Under the pieces are notes generated by a model. The model had not been told where the DNA came from. It did not search any database and saw only the letters and a program-made list of their open reading frames with translations. The translations under genes and the position numbers were made by a program. Of a stretch of DNA of 40,754 nt, positions 30,986 to 37,817 are shown piece after piece. Each line of letters opens with the position of its first letter. Within the stretch, counting starts at the first letter, position 1. The stretch spans positions 1-40,754 of the IMG/VR virus record IMGVR_UViG_3300033233_000081; one strand, 5' to 3'. The stretch is from a virus.

Positions 30986-31575
30986 AACAACCCTCCTGTC
31001 TTCTTTGCTAATTCTAAGTTGAGCCACTGCCCATAGTGCATAATTACTAAGGTCTCGTATTCCTGCCTAGCCAGGAAGCGCCTCGCTCTCTCTAACGACA
31101 TGTGCGAGTTCGATATACGCTCCGCCAGGCTAAGCGGGAGCTCGTGATTCAGAGCACTGTTCCAGAGTGTATGTTCATCGTAATCGATCCCGAACAGGAG
31201 CCATCTGAGTTTAGGGAATTGGTAGGGGATGTCGTATGTGTCCACAGCGTAGAGAGCATATTCTGAGCCCCTGCGAAGAAGGAAGCCGTAGCAATCGACA
31301 TCGTGCATCAGAAGCACAGTCTTTACCAGAACATCCCCTACTCTTACTACACTCTTATGGCTAAAGTCCCTGTTCGGATACAGCACCCTACAGCCACGAT
31401 ACTCAAACTCTCTCGCCTTCCTGACATGATCCCCGTGCATATGCGACACCAAGCAAGTCCTCCCGAACAGGCTGGTTTGGGGGAGAGCCCCCGCATCCAG
31501 GAGCACTCCCCAGATCTCGCACGAGGATCCTTTATCAGAGCTGGAACTATATACCCTGATCTCGCTTGAGTTCAT
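30967..31575 (-). CDS. Metallo-beta-lactamase-fold hydrolase
   Basis: A 202-residue protein. Metal-binding motifs are in order: SHMHGDH (H45, H47, D49, H50), LLMHD (H91), a VDTYD acid (D112), and NSHMSLERARRFL (H158) followed by IMHYG (H180). The N-terminus SSSSDKGSSCEIWGVLLDAG matches the start of phage and bacterial members in which SSS-G-N-c leads to iLiDaG. Members act as nucleases, phosphodiesterases or other hydrolases; phage copies often sit in replication blocks. The ATG has GGAGCGTATTT upstream. Substrate unknown. Confidence 0.85.
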   Translation of the reverse strand: MNSSEIRVYSSSSDKGSSCEIWGVLLDAGALPQTSLFGRTCLVSHMHGDHVRKAREFEYRGCRVLYPNRDFSHKSVVRVGDVLVKTVLLMHDVDCYGFLLRRGSEYALYAVDTYDIPYQFPKLRWLLFGIDYDEHTLWNSALNHELPLSLAERISNSHMSLERARRFLARQEYETLVIMHYGQWLNLELAKKTGGLLWTELE

Positions 31576-31777
31576 AAATACGCTCCAGCCCGAGCCTGCT
31601 TGTCAATTCCCGCTCTGCTTCTACCTCCTGCATAACCCTCGCCAGATTCAGAACAGATTGCCACTCGCTGACAAGAGCCTTACTTACGTAGTTAGCAGTT
31701 ACGAAGTCGTCGTGCTTAATGTAGAACTTAATTACTTCTAAGCAGAGGCGTTCCAGAAGCTCACTTTCCCTGATCAT
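31547..31777 (-). CDS. Small helical protein A
   Basis: A 76-residue protein starting MIRESELLERLCLEVIKFYI at ATG 31777 (GGGAGGAAGGAA upstream). It is all helical and charged: KHDDFVTANYVSKALVSEWQSVLNLARVMQEVEAERELTSR. It resembles the next protein upstream in the operon (31761-31952) around an LC-x-x-V ... A-xx-V-x-xL-xxxW-xx-xxxxA pattern, so the two may be tandem duplicates. It overlaps the metallo-beta-lactamase-fold gene by 29 bases. Function unknown. Confidence 0.65.
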   Translation of the reverse strand: MIRESELLERLCLEVIKFYIKHDDFVTANYVSKALVSEWQSVLNLARVMQEVEAERELTSRLGLERIYELKRDQGI

Positions 31778-31952
31778 TTCCTTCCTCCCTTGGGATCTTT
31801 CCCATTGCCGAGTCAAAGATCTCGTCCCAACGATCCTTCAACTCCTGTGCTAAGTAGAGCCCCTCCGCAAGGTAACCTCTCTCAATACAAACATGCATAG
31901 CTACATTGCAAACATGATCCATGATCCTATGCTTCAATACGTCTAATCTCAT
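31761..31952 (-). CDS. Small helical protein B
   Basis: A 63-residue protein from ATG 31952 with AAGGAGGAGGAGTAAC upstream, one of the strongest sites in the block; the longer frame from 31985 lacks one. Sequence MRLDVLKHRIMDHVCNVAMH, then VCIERGYLAEGLYLAQELKDRWDEIFDSAMG. It is helical, with two Cys and several His, and is weakly similar to small protein A, its downstream neighbour. Function unknown. Confidence 0.65.
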   Translation of the reverse strand: MRLDVLKHRIMDHVCNVAMHVCIERGYLAEGLYLAQELKDRWDEIFDSAMGKIPREEGNDQGK

Positions 31953-31953
31953 G

Positions 31954-32346
31954 TTACTCCTCCTCCTTGGTAAATGGTTTAGCATAATGTGGGATCATTG
32001 CCATACACCTAACCAGAACATCTATCAGACCCAATCTGTCGACATATGCACCACAATTATTCTCAGGGTCTTTGAGAACATATTTCCCACTGTCTGAACA
32101 GCATGTCTCCAGGTAGCCGAGCAGTTGTGGCACATCACTAAAGCGTTCGACAAACAGGTGAGCATGCCAGGGATTCTGAACAATGAGCACACATTCAGCA
32201 AAGGTATCGATGAGAATGATGGTGATATCCTCTTCAACCTTGATCTCAAAGATATACGGATCGACTGACGACAATGCTCCCCACCTGATAACGCTTCCCT
32301 TCTCTAGTCTTTTCGGTCTGTCGTCTTCTACTCTCGATTCTGTCAT
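31954..32346 (-). CDS. Hypothetical protein
   Basis: A 130-residue protein. ATG 32346 overlaps the upstream stop (ATGA) and follows GGAGGGTGCAGAG; a second ATG at 32361 would lie within that site. It is beta-rich at first (VIRWGALSSVDPYIFEIKVEEDITIILIDTFAECVLIVQN) and helical later, with several Cys (CCSDSGKY, NNCGAYV). No family recognised. Adjacent genes have tight spacing, so it belongs to the leftward operon. Confidence 0.65.
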   Translation of the reverse strand: MTESRVEDDRPKRLEKGSVIRWGALSSVDPYIFEIKVEEDITIILIDTFAECVLIVQNPWHAHLFVERFSDVPQLLGYLETCCSDSGKYVLKDPENNCGAYVDRLGLIDVLVRCMAMIPHYAKPFTKEEE

Positions 32347-32861
32347 CTCTGCACCCTCCATCTTGTAAACACATCTCTAAATCTGACACCATTACTCTTA
32401 AGAATCAACGCCAGTTCCCCCGGATACACTACTCTTATCTTGCCATCCTGCTCCTGCTTCCCACCTCCCCTCGATAGGACTATTTGTTTGCCCCCGAATT
32501 TGCTCTGAAACTGGGGCTTAACATCTAACACTACCCTGTCCCCAGCCAGGTTAAACAGCTCTTCCATGCTGTTCAACTCCTCCACACTGCCTTCTCCAGG
32601 GAAGGGTTCCCACCGCTCAAACACATCCTCGATACCAAAGGAATGCTCATCCAGCCATCTCCGAAGCCACCTCTCGTCTGTGATTAAGCTGGATCTTCCA
32701 CGATAAATAGGGATATGTCTCGTGTCAGATTTATCCTTAACTACCTTCACAACGTCCGCTAACTCGTGGACATATTCTTTTTTGGTAAAGAGCACCATGT
32801 CCTGCTGAAACATGTTGACCTCCTCCCTGCTCTGTGTTATATTAACTTTAAACAAAACCAC
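32343..32861 (-). CDS. Hypothetical protein with alternative starts
   Basis: About 172 residues from GTG 32861, which lies six bases after AAAAGGAGGG, exactly the leader arrangement seen before other genes of this block. An internal ATG at 32813 (156 residues, MFQQDMVLFTKKEYVHELAD) has its own GGGAGGAGGTCAAC site, so two products are possible. The protein is mixed alpha/beta with VDKSDTRHIPIYRGRSSL-like and GKQIVLSRGGGKQEQDGKIRVVYP segments, and ends FRDVFTRWRVQR. No recognised motif. Confidence 0.6.
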   Translation of the reverse strand: MVLFKVNITQSREEVNMFQQDMVLFTKKEYVHELADVVKVVKDKSDTRHIPIYRGRSSLITDERWLRRWLDEHSFGIEDVFERWEPFPGEGSVEELNSMEELFNLAGDRVVLDVKPQFQSKFGGKQIVLSRGGGKQEQDGKIRVVYPGELALILKSNGVRFRDVFTRWRVQR

Positions 32862-32886
32862 CCACAACCCTCCTTTTGGTTGGTTT

Positions 32887-32911
32887 CCCCTCCCATTTGG
32901 GAGGGGTTTTT
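32887..32911. promoter_or_regulatory. Intergenic hairpin in leftward leader (copy 3)
   Basis: Stem CCCCTCCC (32887-32894) with GGGAGGGG (32899-32906), loop ATTT. In the leftward direction it is followed by an AAACCAACCAAAAGGAGGG leader for the gene at 32861. The T5 run (32907-32911) is on the plus strand, so it would act as a terminator only rightward. A processing or stability role on the leftward transcript is possible. Confidence 0.6.
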
Positions 32912-32915
32912 GTTT

Positions 32916-33995
32916 CTACATTAGCTCAGCACCCATTATCATAACCCGGTAGCGATAACAATATATGTCGATCCAGTTGTTATCGGCTCCAGGATCGGAT
33001 AAACTGACTATGTCTCTCTCCACAGGTTTTAGGGCATCCAGCAGATATTGTATGTTGAATATCTTATTGACCTTCTCGTTTTCTCTGTCATCAAACGTCG
33101 CTGGGATGTCGATCAATGAGGTGATGGTTCCATCGACATCCTGAGAGAATAGACGTATGCTGTTGGGGTTGTCTGGATCCACTTCCATGTGGACATAATT
33201 TGCCTTGCTAATCTTTCTAATCTGCTTCAATGCATCGATCATATCCCAAGCGTTCACATAAACCACAGTCTTGTGTTCCTTCGCCAGCACTAGTTCGTAT
33301 TCCGGGAGAATGTAATCCTTCAGCCATACCCCGATCGTGTGCCTCCCTATCTCTATTACCAGCATATCATATGAGATGCCGATATTCCCCACCTTCGCCT
33401 TCGCTATGCTGACAGCATCGGCGACAAACTTGGCAGAAGAACTGTGAATGCACAATCTCTCCGTGATGCCGAGAGGTTCTTTCATGTCGTATACCGCCAG
33501 CCTGAAACTATCAGAAGCATAGAGTGTTTTCCCGTTCACTATGTGTATGACGCTAGGATTCATGGCGTGCTCACGCCCTGCAGCATGGGCAGTATGACTG
33601 AATGCATTCGATAGCTCTTCTACAGGAAACTGCCATACCTGAATATCGCTATGCACATGGTAGGCCATGTCCGAAGAATCGATAAGCTTCAATACAAAGT
33701 TACCAACCTTCATAGTCATATTGTCCTTGTCTATCTCTAGTGCTATGGTGTGGTTTTTCTTCCCTGTTTCTCTGACAGCATTCAACAGGCTCTTCCTTTC
33801 AACAGCCACATCACAATCGATGTCGCCTGTGTAGAATTCTGAAACAACCTCCGTGTGCCCATTCATTGCAAACAGCTTGGTTATCCCCCCTCTAGATCTT
33901 AGAAATATAAATCCAGATCGATAGAAGTTTCCCTCGGGCATCTTGTTCATGATTGCCAATGCCTCGACGAGCTCTTTTGTGTTGAATTTCATCAT
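32916..33995 (-). CDS. DNA polymerase III beta-like sliding clamp
   Basis: A 359-residue protein. ATG 33995 (or the adjacent 33992) follows AAGGAGGGTTTAAC; the frame is open from 34052 but lacks a site there. It has the DnaN fold pattern: an N-terminal KFNTKELVEALAIMNKMPEG like DnaN domain I, LYASDSFRLAVYDM (the conserved A-T/S-D-xx-R-LA element), and near the end NIQYLLDAL matching FN-xx-YL-DAL, followed by a Y-R-VMIMGAEL end in place of the usual YVIMPMRL. Length equals typical DnaN (about 365). It would tether a polymerase, presumably the host's since none is encoded here, to DNA. Confidence 0.85.
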   Translation of the reverse strand: MMKFNTKELVEALAIMNKMPEGNFYRSGFIFLRSRGGITKLFAMNGHTEVVSEFYTGDIDCDVAVERKSLLNAVRETGKKNHTIALEIDKDNMTMKVGNFVLKLIDSSDMAYHVHSDIQVWQFPVEELSNAFSHTAHAAGREHAMNPSVIHIVNGKTLYASDSFRLAVYDMKEPLGITERLCIHSSSAKFVADAVSIAKAKVGNIGISYDMLVIEIGRHTIGVWLKDYILPEYELVLAKEHKTVVYVNAWDMIDALKQIRKISKANYVHMEVDPDNPNSIRLFSQDVDGTITSLIDIPATFDDRENEKVNKIFNIQYLLDALKPVERDIVSLSDPGADNNWIDIYCYRYRVMIMGAELM

Positions 33996-34019
33996 GTTAA
34001 ACCCTCCTTGTTGGTTGTT

Positions 34020-34040
34020 CCCCTCCCAAGGCGGGAGGGG
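34020..34040. promoter_or_regulatory. Intergenic hairpin in leftward leader (copy 2)
   Basis: Stem CCCCTCCC (34020-34027) with GGGAGGGG (34033-34040), 5-base loop. The same stem sequence occurs at 32887-32906. Leftward it is followed by AACAACCAACAAGGAGGG and the clamp start. No T run follows on either strand. Confidence 0.6.
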
Positions 34041-34048
34041 TCTATCTA

Positions 34049-34297
34049 TCAAACCGACTTTCTCGTCACCAGAACAATGCCATCATCGCACCTGAACGAT
34101 AAAACCAGCTGGTTGTTCTGCTTATCAAACTTGCCATAGCACTCTGATCTATCACCAATCTTTAAGCGATCTACAAAGGTATCCCAGGTGACCTCTACCT
34201 TGGCCACAAATTCGTTCATCTCTAAGGATACAATCTCCTGATCTCCGAATGCTTCCTCTAACAGCTCAACATAACTTTTAATCTTCTCGACTTTCAT
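34049..34297 (-). CDS. Hypothetical protein between RecT and clamp
   Basis: An 82-residue protein with GAGGAGGGCAAAA before ATG 34297, overlapping the recT stop by 20 bases. The N-terminal helix (KIKSYVELLEEAFGDQEIVSLEM) is followed by beta strands (KVEVTWDTFVDRLKIGD ... NNQLVLSFRCDDGIVLVTRKSV). No family recognised. Tight coupling to recT suggests a recombination accessory role, but that is inference only. Confidence 0.65.
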   Translation of the reverse strand: MKVEKIKSYVELLEEAFGDQEIVSLEMNEFVAKVEVTWDTFVDRLKIGDRSECYGKFDKQNNQLVLSFRCDDGIVLVTRKSV

Positions 34298-35021
34298 TTT
34301 TGCCCTCCTCTATTTCAGAATAATCTACATCTACAAATTCAACTTCGCCCTGTTCTTCTACCTGCTCGGGCTCCTTGTCCTGTGCGAGCGCCTGGACGAA
34401 TTCGACAGAGATAATCCCATACTTCGAGAGCATGCGCTTGAGCAGGGTCTTTTTGGCCATTGCCCAGAAGTCCGTCTTCCACGGGGAAGAGGGGTTGTCA
34501 TAGGACTTGGAAAACCTCTTGCCATGCTGCTCCGCTTCTTCCTTGGTTATGGAATCCCAGCACTCAAAGCCACTGACTAACTGGAAATAGCCAATAAGAC
34601 CAACAATCTGATCACTAAGGGGTTCGCCTTGTTTCTCTATCTCGCCAGTGATTCGCTTGGCTATCCGCTCGCCCTCATAGACCTCGGTAACAGCGATGCG
34701 CTTATACTGCCCGGATCTGAGAGCAAGCTGAATCAAGCCCCGATAGCCAAGCTGAAACTGCGGGATCGTCCGACTGCCCCGCTTATAGGGCACTAAGTAT
34801 GCGTAGCCAAGCGCAGAGACTATCGGTAGCTTAAGAGCCGCCGCCTTCAATGCTTCCCTTAAGACGTCCCCGGGATCGCAGTCCCTAAGCCCCGTGTTGG
34901 AGTAGGCCTCCACCAACGAGGCCAGGAACGAACCCGCTTCCTTACCGAGTGCGTCTACGAACTTTTGTTTTACACTCGGCGTTGCCAACAACTGGTTCAG
35001 TTTCGCAATGTTGTTGCTCAT
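34278..35021 (-). CDS. recT: RecT-family single-strand annealing protein
   Basis: A 247-residue protein with TGGAGGACAGAC before ATG 35021. The diagnostic core is LPIVSALGYAYLVPYKRGSR, PQFQLGYRGLIQLALRSGQYKRIAVTEVYEGE, then WDSITKEEAEQHGKRFSK and DFWAMAKKTLLKRMLSKYG, which match the conserved segments of RecT/Bet-type annealases. The acidic C-terminus (EEQGEVEFVDVDYSEIEEG) is common in the family. It promotes annealing of complementary strands in phage recombination. No RecE-type exonuclease is recognisable; the nuclease-like 115-residue protein is a possible partner. The start lies 80 bases inside the upstream ATPase gene. Confidence 0.93.
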   Translation of the reverse strand: MSNNIAKLNQLLATPSVKQKFVDALGKEAGSFLASLVEAYSNTGLRDCDPGDVLREALKAAALKLPIVSALGYAYLVPYKRGSRTIPQFQLGYRGLIQLALRSGQYKRIAVTEVYEGERIAKRITGEIEKQGEPLSDQIVGLIGYFQLVSGFECWDSITKEEAEQHGKRFSKSYDNPSSPWKTDFWAMAKKTLLKRMLSKYGIISVEFVQALAQDKEPEQVEEQGEVEFVDVDYSEIEEGKNESRED

Positions 35022-35772
35022 GTCTGTCCTCCACTGTTACTGTTAGTTCTTTGTCATACTCTTTCCAGGTATATACTACTTGCCATTTTTGCTTGGCACT
35101 TTCAATGAATGAGGGGCTCAGCCTCTCTCCGTCGTCCACCAGTTTAAAGAACCTGATCCCTAGGCGCTCTTCTATATCAGCCACACAATCAAACAGCATC
35201 TCTACTTTCTCGGCATAAGACTTGTAGTGGAACTCGCTCACGGAGTCCCACTTTACGAAAAGGGGATCCTCATTCATGGCCTGCCTCTGGTGGCTTATAT
35301 CAACAGAGAGATCATCGTATCGGCGCATGAGCTCGATAACTTCATTAGTGATGCGCATAGGTGGAACCACCTCGCACGAGTGCAGATAGTCTGACATGTC
35401 ATGTAAGAATTTCAATCTGTTTTTGATCTTACGGTGCTCTGATTCCAGCCGGCAGAGCTCAGGATACAGTATCTCCTTCACCAGAAGGGATGGATGCCCC
35501 TCGTGCAACTGCGGATAAATCAAGGCGGGATGCACTGGAAGCTGTGGCAACTCGGATCCCATTAGGGTAAAGCGAACTGTAGCACCAGGGATCCGCTTAT
35601 GCCCTTTAGCATCTTGGCCAGAGAAAACATACAGGATAGCACCAACAACGGTGGTCTTACCTGCCCCCGTCCGGCCAGCTATGCGGACATGCTTACCCTC
35701 GGGAGTAATGGAAAGGTTGCTGATAGTAAAGAAATTATTGATACTCACACTTTTTAATTGATAGTCCTTCAT
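34942..35772 (-). CDS. RecF/SMC-like ATPase N-terminal half
   Basis: A 276-residue protein; ATG 35772 follows GGGAGGGTTGAAC (a TTG at 35778 is less likely). Residues 5-42 (LKSVSINNFFTISNLSITPEGKHVRIAGRTGAGKTT) are typical of SMC/RecF/Rad50 N-lobes, with P-loop GRTGAGKTT at 33-41. The rest is helical (SEHRKIKNRLKFLHDMSDYLHS...) and I see no ABC signature or Walker B, so only the N-terminal half of an SMC-like ATPase is present. It may work as a recombination mediator with RecT or need a partner for the missing motifs. The C-terminal 26 residues overlap recT. Confidence 0.75.
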   Translation of the reverse strand: MKDYQLKSVSINNFFTISNLSITPEGKHVRIAGRTGAGKTTVVGAILYVFSGQDAKGHKRIPGATVRFTLMGSELPQLPVHPALIYPQLHEGHPSLLVKEILYPELCRLESEHRKIKNRLKFLHDMSDYLHSCEVVPPMRITNEVIELMRRYDDLSVDISHQRQAMNEDPLFVKWDSVSEFHYKSYAEKVEMLFDCVADIEERLGIRFFKLVDDGERLSPSFIESAKQKWQVVYTWKEYDKELTVTVEDRHEQQHCETEPVVGNAECKTKVRRRTR

Positions 35773-35797
35773 GTTCAACCCTCCCTTTGGTTTTGTA

Positions 35798-35817
35798 GGG
35801 AGCCCGGGCGGGCTCCC
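35798..35817. promoter_or_regulatory. Intergenic hairpin in leftward leader (copy 1)
   Basis: Stem GGGAGCCC (35798-35805) with GGGCTCCC (35810-35817), loop GGGC. Leftward it is followed by TACAAAACCAAAGGGAGGG and the ATPase start. This is the third case of an 8-bp GC-rich hairpin placed between a stop codon and the AACCAA-GGAGGG leader in this block. Confidence 0.6.
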
Positions 35818-35827
35818 GTGTTTGCGA

Positions 35828-36196
35828 TTAGTCTATATAGGCGAAGCCCTTACATCCGATGACGTTGCCTTCGGGATCCCTGACGAGGTCGTGCGGAACG
35901 AGAAAGTCACGTCGCTGGAATAACTGTGCAACGGGGAGCGATACCACATAGAACACATTTTCCTCTTGGACAGGGAGATCCGGTGCGATGAAGCCTTTTC
36001 TGAACAACGGGTATTCGCCAATGATTCCGCAGAAAACGTTATCCTCGATCATTCTGAGCGGGTCAGCTGCCTTGGGGATCTCAAGGATAACCTCCATGTT
36101 TTTGTTTACGATCTTGATCGGATGCGGGGTCGTGTTGTAAACCCTAACGTCCCCAAGGTCGACGAACCCAAATCTCTCTTCCATGCTTTTCTTCAT
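35828..36196 (-). CDS. Conserved small phage protein
   Basis: A 122-residue protein with AAGGAGGGACAAAC before ATG 36196. The sequence VRVYNTTPHPIKIVN, a Pro-containing middle, then NVFYVVSLPVAQLFQRRDFLVPHDLVRDPEGNVIGCKGF resembles a family widespread in phages and bacteria whose C-terminal half reads YIVS-xVA-xxxxR-DL-xP-xx-VRD-G-IIGC. Members are short and have no known function. It is part of the leftward early block. Confidence 0.65.
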   Translation of the reverse strand: MKKSMEERFGFVDLGDVRVYNTTPHPIKIVNKNMEVILEIPKAADPLRMIEDNVFCGIIGEYPLFRKGFIAPDLPVQEENVFYVVSLPVAQLFQRRDFLVPHDLVRDPEGNVIGCKGFAYID

Positions 36197-36221
36197 GTTT
36201 GTCCCTCCTTTTTATGTCATG

Positions 36222-36728
36222 TTAGTCTAGTGATGCGAAGGCGTCTTCCTTCTCACCTTCGATCTCAACCACGATGCCGTCCACCTGGACGACACCAAAC
36301 CCTTCTTCGACCTCAAGATTCCCGTCTATAGCTTGCCCCCTTGCTCTCTTCCAGCGGTATTCTACAAAGGGACTGTCAGTGAGGACGAGGGCGGCACGAT
36401 GGTTATCATCCGGTTCGTAAGTGAGAATCTCACAGGGACATGTGTCAACTGTAACGCTAGACTCGTGCCAGCCTAGCCAACTAGCTACGGCACAGCGGGT
36501 ATAGACGTTGAACAAGTTCTTATCGCCGGGAAGGAGTATTAGATCCTTTCTGCCCCGGACGATTCTAACGTTTTTAGCCGGTAGCTCCAAAAAATACCTG
36601 TCTTCTGTATGAGTTACCAGTTTAGGCGAGACCCATATAATAAAGGTCGGTCTGCGCCCGATCCTGACTTGGAACAAGACTTTTTCGTTAGAATATACGT
36701 ATTTCTTAACATCCAATTTTTCTTTCAT
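36222..36728 (-). CDS. EDA(L/F)ASLD-tail family protein 1
   Basis: A 168-residue protein; ATG 36728 has GAAAGGAGGGTTAATC upstream. Its core RPTFIIWVSPKLVTHTEDRYFLELPAKNVRIVRGRKDLILLPGDKNLFNV and its end GVVQVDGIVVEIEGEKEDAFASLD match the genes at 36754-37233 and 37818-38318. All three share a beta-rich domain with IWV-PKL, ELP, K-LIL-PG and NLFNV, a later ALVLT, and the same C-terminal octapeptide pattern. An OB-like or other small beta fold is possible. The conserved acidic-hydrophobic tail suggests a docking peptide. No known family. Confidence 0.7.
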   Translation of the reverse strand: MKEKLDVKKYVYSNEKVLFQVRIGRRPTFIIWVSPKLVTHTEDRYFLELPAKNVRIVRGRKDLILLPGDKNLFNVYTRCAVASWLGWHESSVTVDTCPCEILTYEPDDNHRAALVLTDSPFVEYRWKRARGQAIDGNLEVEEGFGVVQVDGIVVEIEGEKEDAFASLD

Positions 36729-36753
36729 GATTAACCCTCCTTTCATACTTTTG

Positions 36754-37233
36754 TCAATCTAGAGATGCGAGGGCATCTTCCTTTTCGCCCATGGCCTCTT
36801 CTATAGTGCCATCCAGGCGAATGACTCCGAAGCCCCTTTCAATAATCTGCCCCTTGAAAGTCCACGACCGCACCGTTTTCCATCGGTATTCAACATCGGT
36901 CGCTTCCGTCAGAACGAGTGCGGATTGATAGCCGGGGTTGTCCTGGTAGAAATACACCTTGCCACCGGTATCAATCTCAATGTCAGCTTCATCCCAAGCC
37001 CCGTATAGAGCTCTCACCACCCGCACATTGAACAAGTTCATAGTGCCAGGTCGCAGGATAAGATCGCTCTTCCCCTGGGAGAGCTCAACGTTCACAGCGG
37101 GGAGTTCGAGAAAACACCCGTCCCCGGTCTTGGTTATCAATTTTGGGGATACCCATATAATATAATTGGGTTTATACCCCACCTTTAGCTGATACAATGC
37201 CCCGATCTTCCTCAAAATCATTTTCTGTTTCAT
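36754..37233 (-). CDS. EDA(L/F)ASLD-tail family protein 2
   Basis: A 159-residue protein; ATG 37233 has TAAGGAGGGTGTGCC upstream. It is the closest relative of family protein 1: KPNYIIWVSPKLITKTGDGCFLELPAVNVELSQGKSDLILRPGTMNLFNV, then ALVLTEATDVEYRWK, and the end GFGVIRLDGTIEEAMGEKEDALASLD. The tandem order with protein 1 (26-base gap) points to gene duplication. It belongs to the leftward early operon starting at the promoter at 37588-37616. Confidence 0.7.
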   Translation of the reverse strand: MKQKMILRKIGALYQLKVGYKPNYIIWVSPKLITKTGDGCFLELPAVNVELSQGKSDLILRPGTMNLFNVRVVRALYGAWDEADIEIDTGGKVYFYQDNPGYQSALVLTEATDVEYRWKTVRSWTFKGQIIERGFGVIRLDGTIEEAMGEKEDALASLD

Positions 37234-37245
37234 GGCACACCCTCC

Positions 37246-37524
37246 TTATGGTATGATAAGTTCTGGAACGACTTGATATCGGCCAGACCGAATGTTGGCC
37301 TTAACCTCTCTTGCGTTTTCACAGCCGAGAAATCGGACTACAAACTTCGTGGTAGTCCTGGAATAATCCCAGTAACGACTAGATAGACGCACACCGTCCA
37401 CACCCTTGGATGCCACTACCTTGCCATAGGAGACAAGATAGTGATTGCCGTCCGATGTAGAAATCACAATGTGGTTATTTTGCGGGCGTCCATTCCATTC
37501 AAACTGCTCAACTTCCTTGATCAT
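37246..37524 (-). CDS. Small protein, SYGK-VA/DYSRTTTKF type
   Basis: A 92-residue protein, first gene after the promoter at 37588-37616, with CCAAAAGGAGGGTAAC before ATG 37524. The segment GNHYLVSYGKVVASK ... RLSSRYWDYSRTTTKFVVRFLGCENA resembles a small phage/plasmid protein family (possibly the one named DUF8033) in which SYxTxVA is followed by YYDYSxTTxKxxxxFL. Function unknown. As the promoter-proximal gene it should be strongly expressed early. Confidence 0.65.
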   Translation of the reverse strand: MIKEVEQFEWNGRPQNNHIVISTSDGNHYLVSYGKVVASKGVDGVRLSSRYWDYSRTTTKFVVRFLGCENAREVKANIRSGRYQVVPELIIP

Positions 37525-37587
37525 GTTACCCTCCTTTTGGTTTTTGGTTTTGGTTGTTGGTTATCGTTCCCTTCTGTTTACACTTCC

Positions 37588-37616
37588 TATATAACACAAC
37601 TCGGTTAATTTGTCAA
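37588..37616 (-). promoter_or_regulatory. Strong leftward sigma-70-type promoter (main early promoter)
   Basis: Minus strand TTGACA (37611-37616), 17-base spacer, TATATA (37588-37593), preceded by TGT, so an extended -10. The spacer ends in GTTGTGT, as in the promoter at 38365 (GTTGTGC). An AAAAATTTTT tract (37639-37648) lies 22 bases upstream of the -35 and may be an UP element. It would drive 37524 down through the replication genes. Confidence 0.88.
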
Positions 37617-37656
37617 GGGAAATTTTTGTGTTTCGATAAAAAATTTTTCGGTTGCT

Positions 37657-37717
37657 CTGCCGCTGGAACCTGCCACTGCCGCTCGCGCTGCCGCTCGTTC
37701 CCATACGCTGCCGCTCG
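37657..37717. repeat. CTGCCGCT short repeats upstream of the early promoter
   Basis: CTGCCGCT occurs at 37657, 37676, 37688 and 37708, with a one-base variant (CTGCCACT) at 37670. Copies 2-4 continue as CTGCCGCTCG. The block is GC-rich in an AT-rich setting and lies 40-100 bases upstream of the -35. It may bind a regulator or be a remnant of a repeat element. Confidence 0.6.
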
Positions 37718-37781
37718 CTCTCAGCAACGAGAGTCCATGCTACGTTGTCAAAGAGGCAAACTCGATCCCCTCGGGCGGGGC

Positions 37782-37809
37782 AAAAAGGGGCAGGGGATGT
37801 CCCCTGCCC
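37782..37809 (-). terminator. Rho-independent terminator of the 37818-38318 gene
   Basis: On the minus strand GGGCAGGGG/CCCCTGCCC (plus 37788-37796 with 37801-37809, 4-base loop) is followed within a base by TTTTT (plus 37782-37786). It is a textbook intrinsic terminator, nine bases after the stop codon, making the upstream gene monocistronic. Confidence 0.85.
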
Positions 37810-37817
37810 TCGTTGGG

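Noticed and set aside
32887-32911. Leftward rho-independent terminator
   Set aside because: The T run follows the hairpin only on the plus strand; for the leftward genes it is preceded, not followed, by it, so it is listed as a leader hairpin instead.
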